Source: Macrostomum hystrix (taxonomy: Eukaryota; Platyhelminthes; Macrostomidae). Taken from it: DNA of 64,000 bases. This document shows, piece after piece, positions 56,107-64,000 of the stretch (position 1 is the first letter of the stretch; the number at the start of each line of letters is the position of its first letter). The notes beneath the pieces were generated by a model, which had not been told where the DNA came from, did no database searches, and saw only the letters and a list, made by a program, of their open reading frames with translations. The stretch covers positions 17,556,001 to 17,620,000 of the forward strand of contig CATNEN010000038.1 of the NCBI GenBank assembly GCA_950097015.1. The letters run 5' to 3'. Both the position numbers and the translations under genes were made by a program.

Positions 56107-59100
56107 CTACAAATCTTTTTTCCGCCCAGTCCCATTGCTGGCGGAAGCAACAGGCGGCTTAATTGGGCTGAAAAAGTCCGACTTAACTAGTCGGGCAAAC
56201 AGCACGCTGTTCATAACGCTGATGATGAGTAGGCCGGTGGCGCCCAGAGCGGCCACAGGTTTCGGCAGCTGGTCATAGCTTGACCACAACCAGCGCACCA
56301 TCCAGCTGGTGGTCAGGCCGCGGAAGGCTAAAAAACTCACTGGAATTGGAGTGCAAAATTTGTAATTAAGAAAGGGATTATTTTCTTTGGAATGGGAATT
56401 TTTAGTCTAGGGTGGAACTTCTTGGTGTAGAAAAGGGAGTTCTGGCAATGAGGATTCTTAATGTGGAGTAGGGATTTCTGTGAGATAGGGACTTTTATGT
56501 GTGAGGATGATTTTTTATGAAAGAAAGGGAATTTTTATTACAGTGTGGAAGATTCTTACTGTAGAATGGGGATTCTTAGTGAAGAATGGGGATTCTTAGT
56601 GAAGAATGGGGATTCTTAGTGAAGAATGGGAATTCTTAGTGAAGAATGGGAATTCTTAGTGAAGAATGGGGATTCTTAGTGAAGAATGGGGATTCTTAGT
56701 GAAGAATGGGAATTCTTAGTGAAGAATGGGGATTCTTAGTGAAGAATGGGGATTCTTAGTGAAGAATGGGAATTCTTAGTGAAGAATGGGGATTCTTAGT
56801 GAAGAATGGGGATTCTTAGTGAAGAATGGGGATTCTTAGTGAAGAATGGGGATTCTTAGTGAAGAATGGGAATTCTTAGTGAAGAATGGGGATTCTTAGT
56901 GAAGAATGGGGATTCTTAGTGAAGAATGGGGATTCTTAGTGAAGAATGGGGATTCTTAGTGAAGAATGGGAATTCTTAGTGAAGAATGGGGATTCTTAGT
57001 GAAGAATGGGGATTCTTAGTGAAGAATGGGAATTCTTACTGTAGAATGGGGATTCTTAGTGAAGAATGGGGATTCTTAGTGAAGAATGGGAATTCTTAGT
57101 GAAGAATGGGGATTCTTAGTGAAGAATGGGAATTCTTAGTGAAGAATGGGGATTCTTAGTGAAGAATGGGGATTCTTAGTGAAGAATGGGGATTCTTAGT
57201 GAAGAATGGGGATTCTTAGTGAAGAATGGGGATTCTTAGTGAAGAATGGGGATTCTTAGTGAAGAATGGGAATTCTTAGTGAAGAATGGGAATTCTTAGT
57301 GAAGAATGGGGATTCTTAGTGAAGAATGGGGATTCTTAGTGAAGAATGGGGATTCTTAGTGAAGAATGGGGATTCTTAGTGAAGAATGGGAATTCTTAGT
57401 GAAGAATGGGGATTCTTAGTGAAGAATGGGGATTCTTAGTGAAGAATGGGGATTCTTAGTGAAGAATGGGGATTCTTAGTGAAGAATGGGGATTCTTAGT
57501 GAAGAATGGGGATTCTTAGTGAAGAATGGGGATTCTTAGTGAAGAATGGGGATTCTTAGTGAAGAATGGGGATTCTTAGTGAAGAATGGGAATTCTTAGT
57601 GAAGAATGGGAATTCTTAGTGAAGAATGGGAATTCTTAGTGAAGAATGGGGATTCTTAGTGAAGAATGGGGATTCTTAGTGAAGAATGGGGATTCTTAGT
57701 GAAGAATGGGGATTCTTAGTGAAGAATGGGGATTCTTAGTGAAGAATGGGGATTCTTAGTGAAGAATGGGAATTCTTAGTTGTAGAATGAGGACTTTAAT
57801 TGCACGAGCGTATAATGGGGACTTTTAGTGTAGAATGGGGATTTTTTGTGCATATGGGGGATTTTTAGTATAGAATGGTGACTTTTAGTGTAGAATGGTG
57901 ATTTTAAGTGTAGAATGGGGGTTTTTAGTGATGGGTGGGATATTATAAGTGCAGAATGGGGATTTTTAGCTTAGAATAGGTATCTATGTGTAGGACAGGG
58001 ACTTTTAGCGCAGGGTTGGAATTTAAGCTTAGGATGCGGATTGATAGTATAGATTAGGTTTTTTATACATAATGATGATGGGGACATTTGTGAAGTGGGT
58101 ATTATTAAAACGATGAAAATTTTTGTGTGGAAACAAAATCTTATCATAGGATAAGGATTATTCTATTGGAATTGGGATTCCACAAATTAAAAAGCTGACA
58201 AGGTCAACGACTAATGAGACTCACCGACATTGCTGACACTGAGCAGTCTGTAGCCAATCGATTCCCTATTCGCCAGTCTCAAATTAGCCAACTGCCGACT
58301 GTGCAAGAATATGGAATTCACCTCCATAAATAGCGAGATAACAGCGAACGCAACGTAAGTCCGCTGCACCACAGCCAGTCCGTAGGTGATGAATATCTGG
58401 CAAATTGAACATCACATTTTAGTTATTTAATAACTGCGTAACAATACAAGAAGCGGTTAAAAAAATAAATAGCAACGAACACTGCATGACAATGACTAAA
58501 GAACGTACACAAGAGTATGTGCCTAAGTACATATCTATTAAAAATTATAAATTTATCGAAAAAACCAGGTAAAGCTGCGTCGAATAACTTGCACCTTGAC
58601 AACCTATTAACTATTAGTTTGTGTGTGCTTTATAACCATCTTAAGCTTTACAATTCGCTTAATAAAATAAACCCTAATGAAAACCTAATGAAATAAAAGT
58701 AGGAAATTCTTAATATTGCGCCCCCTGTAAAATAATCGCCCTTGTCTTCTCTAATCTCACCCTTGTCTTCTCTACTCTCACCCTTGTCTTCTCTAATCTC
58801 ACCCTTGTCTTCTCTACCCTCACCCTTGTCTTCTCTACTCTCACCCTTGTCTTCTCTACCATCACCCTTGTCTTCTCTAATCTCACCCTTGTCTTCTCTA
58901 ATCTCACCCTTGTCTTCTCTACTCTCACCCTTGTCTTCTCTAACCTCACCCTTGTCTTCTCTACTCTCACCCGTGTCTTCTCTACCATCACCCTTGTCTT
59001 CTCTAATCTCACCCTTGTCTTCTCTACTCTCACCCTTGTCTTCTCTACTCTCACCCTTGTCTTCTCTACACTCACCCTTGTTGTCTCTACCCTCACCATT

Positions 59101-62100
59101 GTTGTCTCTACCCTCACCCTTGTCTTCTCTACACTCACCCTTGTCTTCTCTACTCTCACCCTTGTCTTCTCTACCATCACCCTTGTCTTCTCTAATCTCA
59201 CCCTTGTCTTCTCTACTCTCACCCTTGTCTTCTCTACTCTCACCCTTGTCTTCTCTACCCTCACCCTTGTTGTCTCTACCCTCACCCTTGTTGTCTCTAC
59301 CCTCACCCTTGTCTTCTCTACTCTCACCCTTGTCTTCTCTACCCTCACCCTTGTCTCTACCCTCACCCTTGTTGTCTCTACCCTCACCCTTGTCTTCTCT
59401 ACCCTCACCCTTGTCTCCTCTACTCTCACCCTTGTCTTCTCTACTCTCACCCTTGTCTTCTCTACCCTCACCCTTGTCTCTACCCTCACCCTTGTTGTCT
59501 CTACCCTCACCCTTGTTGTCTCTACCCTCACCCTTGTCTTCTCTACTCTCACCCTCGTCTTCTCTACTCTCACCCTTGTTGTCTCTACCCTCACCCTTGT
59601 TGTCTCTACCCTCACCCTTGTTGTCTCTACCCTCACCCTTGTCTTCTCTACCCTCACCCTTGTTGTCTCTACCCTCACCCTTGTTGTCTCTACTCTCACC
59701 CTTGTTGTCTCTACCCTCACCCTTGTCTTTTCTACCCTCATCATTGTCTATTTTACCCTCACCCTTGTCTTCTCTATTCTCACCCTTGTCTTCTTTACTC
59801 TCATCTCTGTCCAGTATACTCTTACCCTTATACTCTTCTCTCTTAAAAATGTCTTCTTTTAAACTCTTCTCTTTTTTCCACTGCACTTTTAACAAGAAAA
59901 TTTCAAAAGTCAAAGTCGAATATAATATGCCCTTTTTCCATAAAATGAAGACATTGAACTGCAGCACAAGTACGAAGTATTAGGGCCAGGGGTAAGTAGC
60001 GTTTGCTAATGAAAAAACGCTTATCTAGACAGTGCGCCCCCTATCTGAGGGGTCACACAGGTGAGAGAACTTAATCCAGCTAATCACGCCACTACCACAC
60101 CGAGGCTGCGTGAAATTTTTGATCTCTAATTGGAAAATATTAAATCAATATTAAAAAGCTGTTTAAAAACAACCACCAGACTCACAATAAAATGATGCAA
60201 AAGTAGCTCGATTGTCTCCGTTGTGAGCTTTCTTCGGAGCATGTGAATACAGTCGTGAACGAAGTAGCCTAAAAGAGACAAATTTACGCTAATTGAGTTG
60301 ATAAATATATATAGATACATTTTATAGCAGATTGTGACACCTCAGGGAAGAATATTACCAGAAGATTGTGACACCTGAGGGAAGAATATTACCAGAAGAT
60401 TGTGACACCTGAGGGAAGAATATTACCAGAAGATTGTGACACCTGAGGGAAGAATATTACCAGAAGATTCTGACACCTGAGGGAAGAATATTACCAGAAG
60501 ATTGTGACACCTGAGGGAAGAATATTACCAGAAGATTGTGACACCTGAGGGAAGAATATTATCAGAAGATTGTGACACCTGAGGGAAGAATATTATCAGA
60601 AGATTGTGACACCTCAGGGAAGAATATTACCAGAAGATTGTGACACCTGAGGGAAGAATATTATCAGAAGATTGTGACACCTGAGGGAAGAATATTATCA
60701 GAAGATTGTGACACCTGAGGGAAGAATATTATCAGAAGATTGTGACACCTGAGGGAAGAATATTACCAGAAGATTGTGACACCTGAGGGAAGAATATTAC
60801 CAGAAGATTGTGACACCTGAGGGAAGAATATTATCAGAAGATTGTGACACCTGAGGGAAGAATATTACCAGAAGATTGTGACACCTGAGGGAAGAATATT
60901 ACCAGAAGATTGTGACACCTGAGGGAAGAATATTATCAGAAGATTGTGACACCTGAGGGAAGAATATTATCAGAAGATTGTGACACCTGAGGGAAGAATA
61001 TTACCAGAAGATTGTGACACCTGAGAATTAATATTATAGAAGATTGTGACATCTGAGGCTTAATTGGTGTAACTAACATAAAAATAATTATCTTCAAAGA
61101 GCATAAAGAGCTATACAACATTAAATTTACAATTTTATTAGTACCACTTACCTAAGGAGAAGCAGATAAGACTAAGTGCCATTGGAGTACAGGTGCCAAC
61201 AACATCCTCAAGCATTGCTGGCTGAAGGTAGACACTAAAACAAGATAAAAAGCTACTAAATTGTGATGTATTAATCAAATGTGTATCATTTACATAAAAC
61301 AAATAAATATGTAGCATAAAAATAAATTTATCTATGACTATATTACAAAAGAGAATAGAGTAAAACCTGGGCAAAAGTTTTCCTAATATTTTGTTTTATA
61401 GTATATCTTTAAGAGATATTAATGTTTGGTTGATATTCTCAAGTCCATATAGTGAATTTTCTGTGAACTGTCACATTATCATTAACTCAGTAAAATAAAT
61501 GCAATGTTATATTTATGTAATATATTAATTTTTGTTAAAAAACAAAACTAACAAAAAAAGAAACAAAAAATCTTGACACTAAGATCCCCATTGCAGCCAA
61601 TGGTCATTTTTGCAGTGTCAGGTACAAATTTAAAATATGGCTAGCGTGCTGGTGTACCAGCCATTGATCATATGTGGTGCTGCAAGCTGACCAAAGGCTC
61701 TTTTTGGGGGTTCATCACTGAACTGAATGACCTTTTTGGGGTTGGCACACTTGGCATGGTGTCCTATGTGATCTAGCGTAGTTTTTGGATTATGGCTAAG
61801 GAGTCTGGCACATTTTGGACCTTAGCTGTAATAGGGACTAAGATGATCAAATAACCTGTGTCTAATAATTGCCATAGACTTTTACATCAGTCATCAAAGT
61901 ATGCTAAAAAGCACATAAAAAACAAAAACATGAATTTATGCAATTAATTAAAAAAATGTTAACTAATGCTTTTTGGTTGTACAACTAATATATTTTTTCT
62001 TTATGTAAATAAATTTGTTTTTCTTTCAAGTCCATCTCATTAAGTAAAATTATATTGAATATGAAGCAGAAATCAGTAGAGCCCTTGAAGCCATATTATA

Positions 62101-62591
62101 AAATAAAGTACAAATAAATGTTTCCTTGGTCTGTTGAGGTCCTAGTATTGTAGTCAATTGCAGTGGTTAGGTTACACTCACCTCAAGATTGCTAGCAAAC
62201 CACTGAAAACTGAATGTATCTCTGATAAAAGGATGTTTTGTATTTTCCATAATCTTTTAGGATTACTTTTTTGCTGAGAAGACACTGTGTTACCATTTGT
62301 TTTAGCATTTGCATTGCCATTAGGCCTACCATTGGCATTGGTACTAGTCACATAATCAGATTGCTTATATAAGCAATCATTTCCATTAATTTCTTTGTGG
62401 GCGCTGATTGCACTAGTATAGCCACTTTTCGACTCAGAGTTAAAAGCTGCAAACAGCAGCTTATATAACGTAGATTCAGTGTTTTGAGATGCCCTAGTTA
62501 GTAAAACATCAATTATTACAAAGAATAATACAGTTAATAGAATGATAAGGGCTGAAGGTACTACTTCAATACAATCATCGCTTCTGTGCAT
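56107..62591 (-). CDS. TLC-domain membrane protein, TLCD1/TLCD2-like (five exons)
   Basis: Exons are 62591-62182, 61234-61152, 60268-60186, 58396-58225 and 56339-56107, with phases consistent, giving 326 residues. TLCD1/2 proteins are plasma-membrane TLC proteins that limit incorporation of polyunsaturated phospholipids and so affect membrane fluidity. Family landmarks are KRLWKIQNILLSEIHSVFSG (end of exon 1), GTCTPMALSLICFSLGYFVHD, ELLLHHF (His189-His190), YVAFAVISLFMEVNSIFLHS then RQ (exon 4), and FRGLTTSWMVRWL with ALGATGLLIISVMNSVLFAR (exon 5). The N-terminal part is longer than in vertebrate TLCD1: a transmembrane segment near residues 10-31 is followed by an Asn/Gly/Lys-rich loop with NANGRPNGNANAKTNGN. 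The C-terminus is basic (GRKKDL). Three of its four introns hold a private minisatellite. It starts 589 bp from the divergent gene at 63181. Confidence 0.88.
56555..57785. repeat. 20-bp minisatellite, about 61 near-identical copies (TLCD intron 4)
   Basis: The unit is GAAGAATGGGGATTCTTAGT. Essentially the only variation is one site, GGGGATTC or GGGAATTC, and the length is constant for about 1.2 kb, so three units fill exactly 60 bases. One interrupted unit (TACTGTAGAATGG) occurs at about 57034. Edges decay into longer, irregular units on both sides (56380-56560 and 57785-58060). Confidence 0.97.
57786..58224. repeat. Degenerate right edge of the 20-bp array
   Basis: Irregular copies of TTTTAGTGTAGAATGGGGA spaced 20-35 bp apart as far as about 58060, then unique intron sequence up to the donor of exon 4 at 58224. 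Confidence 0.7.
58735..59790. repeat. 21-bp minisatellite, about 50 copies (TLCD intron 3)
   Basis: The unit is close to CTCACCCTTGTCTTCTCTAC plus one base, with TTGTTGTCTCTA variants and a few 18-bp units. It encodes no stop in any frame on several strands. On minus it reads as repeats of EDKGEGR or DNKGEGR through a 439-codon frame (58648-59967). It lies wholly between exons 60186-60268 and 58225-58396 of the TLCD-like gene, so it is intronic. Confidence 0.95.
60325..61060. repeat. 34-bp minisatellite, about 21 copies (TLCD intron 2)
   Basis: The unit is GAGGGAAGAATATTACCAGA then AGATTGTGACACCT. Variants are ACCAG/ATCAG, CTGAGG/CTCAGG and one GATTCTGAC. It occupies almost all of the intron between 60268 and 61152. 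Confidence 0.96.
61235..62181. other. TLCD intron 1, no array
   Basis: AT-rich intron. A short near-palindrome (TTGACACTAAGATCCC ... TGCAGTGTCAG) lies at about 61574-61622. The stretch 61640-61840 is more GC-rich and could be an old repeat, but I cannot classify it. Confidence 0.45.
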
Positions 62592-63180
62592 GTCTGTTAT
62601 CAGCTTCTATTTGGGTCAACGTTATGATAGCTCCAAATAAATGTTATAATTTGTATAACCGGCCGGTTTAGCAGACTTAGCAGAGCCAGAGGCAAAGCAG
62701 CTATTTAAGAAATTTGTTTTATATTCTACGATCTCTAGTTTTATCGAACACCGATTTTTATTCCTTATAATTCTACCAAAACAATAATAATCAGATGGTA
62801 ATAAAACAAAACTACAGCGATGAGTAACGAACGATCAACTCTTACTCAATTACTTCCGTTTACACTACTAGGATTATGGTCTGGACCGCACGTGAAATTC
62901 AGTGGTTTTAAATAAAAAAAATTATATTTCTTAGGAAACCATTCGAACTAACAACTTTTTAACTTGTACCTCTAAACACAACTAAAAATATTGAAAATTT
63001 AAATGATAAGTATTTGGAATTGCATAAAAAGTTTTTGTATTAAAGTGTATAGTTTTAAATAAATTGCTTAAGCGTCTGCGATTAAATTTAAAAGAAATAT
63101 TCAGCTTAATTTTTTATTTTACTATCTCAATTCAGAGTTAGGCAAGAAAACCTTTAGGCTTTATGCTCTAATTGTCTGCA
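62592..63180. promoter_or_regulatory. Divergent promoter region between the TLCD-like gene and the right-edge gene
   Basis: 589 bp between two ATGs on opposite strands. It contains the E-box CACGTG at 62889-62894 and CCGGCCGG at about 62661. No TATA box is in an obvious position. The assignment as a shared promoter is inferred from the spacing only. Confidence 0.4.
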
Positions 63181-64000
63181 ATGAGCTCGAATGAAAAGAA
63201 CCTGATTGGTGTTTACCAGTGTCACCCGGAGGATGACATAAAAAACTTGAAAATAAGGTACGATTGTCCTTTGCATGTTTTGTTTAATTAAAAAACTATT
63301 TTTCGTGAATCTAACTAAGAAAATTGAAATAATTTATGCATTTTTTTAATTCACTAGAAAACAATGGCTTTGATTTGGTACATTTGATTCAAAAGCATAG
63401 CATGACACTTAACTGCCTGGCTTGGAAACTTTGATGATTTAGCATGTTAGAAGTATTTTTGGAAGCAAAAACCTTTGTGGTTCCGTTTACTTTTACTTTT
63501 ACTTTACTTTGACAAGTAAAATTCATTCGTTACAGAAACAGTTGTAGAAAAGCATAGCTTAGAGAATTAGTTCAAAAAAAGCTTGAACTACGTTTGCTTA
63601 CTCTATTAGAAGAAAAAGAATCTACGTATGAATACTTCAATGCATTTTTTAGAGTCAAAGTATGGAAAATAACAACGGAGAAAAATGAAGAGGAGGTATA
63701 CGACTTCAAGTGGCAAGAGAAAGTGTTTAGTATGAAAGAACTCGACAAGTACAAAGACGTCACAGAGGCGGACGCCACCGATCACGAAAAGCGGTGTAAA
63801 AAGATTCTCGATCAATGGAAGTAAGTGATTGTCATTGAATGTCGTTTGATATCGAGAACTCGTATCAGAATATTCTTGCTTGCCTATTCACAGGCAAATG
63901 CGACACAAAATGCTGAAGGATCACAGGCTCTACTCTTTGGTAGATGATGAGATAGCATTAGAGAGTGAAGAACAGGTAACACTTATTCTTGCGACGATAT
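63181..64000 (+). CDS. Unrecognised Lys/Glu-rich protein, N-terminal part (runs off the window)
   Basis: Predicted exons so far are 63181-63257 (ATG, donor AG|GTACGA), 63563-63820 (donor AA|GTAAGT) and 63894-63975 (donor CAG|GTAACA), 139 codons in phase. The peptide begins MSSNEKNLIGVYQCHPEDDI, continues with a charged helical stretch (VQKKLELRLLTLLEEKES), then YEYFNAFFRVKVWKI, a Lys/Asp/Glu-rich middle and EKRCKKILDQWKQMRHKMLK. It looks soluble, partly helical and without a signal peptide. The acceptor of exon 2 (GCATAGCTTAG) was chosen because earlier AGs lead to in-frame stops. I do not recognise the family. The downstream part lies outside the window. Confidence 0.6.

Noticed and set aside
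50037-57785. Possible CRISPR-like or regulatory direct-repeat arrays
   Set aside because: The repeats are head-to-tail with no unique spacers and the genome is eukaryotic. They are minisatellites.

Overview
This is nuclear DNA of an animal. Coding exons are short, GC-rich at third positions and bounded by GT-AG introns. The proteins are metazoan (neurexin-like LamG/EGF receptor, RhoU/V-type GTPase, RNF168-like E3 ligase, TFIIH p52, TLC-domain protein), and there are tRNA-derived SINEs. The gene set and the repeat style would fit a flatworm or another lophotrochozoan, but no feature fixes the phylum. Gene models come from reading splice sites by eye. In the four larger models (22, 5, 5 and 2 exons) the exon lengths sum to exact codon multiples with matching phases.

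Layout. 1-0.5 kb: last exon of a + strand gene entering from the left. 0.9-2.7 kb: a possible small one-pass membrane protein gene (-). 6.6-7.4 kb: intronless RhoU/RhoV-like GTPase (-) with natural changes at the positions equivalent to G12 and Q61. 9.0-11.1 kb: RNF168-like RING protein (-, two exons). 13.5-17.4 kb: TFIIH subunit p52/GTF2H4 (-, five exons). 17.7-21.3 kb: three inverted-repeat DNA elements, one with an 8-bp target-site duplication and one holding a MULE-like transposase remnant. 23.1-48.5 kb: one very large + strand gene of 22 exons, encoding about 3163 residues: a neurexin-superfamily ectodomain (many LamG domains, a block of six EGF-like modules, another EGF and LamG), one transmembrane helix and, in continuous frame, a cytoplasmic WD40 domain. 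It has two candidate first exons that join the same second exon. 56.1-62.6 kb: TLCD1/2-like membrane protein (-, five exons). 63.2 kb to the right edge: start of an unrecognised Lys/Glu-rich protein gene (+), head-to-head with the TLCD gene.

The most striking feature of the window is its minisatellites. About nineteen arrays, with unit lengths from 17 to about 70 bp, fill roughly a quarter of the sequence. Nearly every array has its own unit, and many introns carry one private array (three of the four p52 introns, the RNF168-like intron, three of the four TLCD introns, and two introns of the receptor gene, one of them with 4.1 kb of a 44-bp unit). Many long open frames in the window are only these arrays read through. 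Two tRNA-derived SINE families are spread through introns and intergenic DNA.

The genes do not form an operon or pathway. The receptor gene is the most unusual protein, and the intron-private arrays are the most unusual genome-scale feature.
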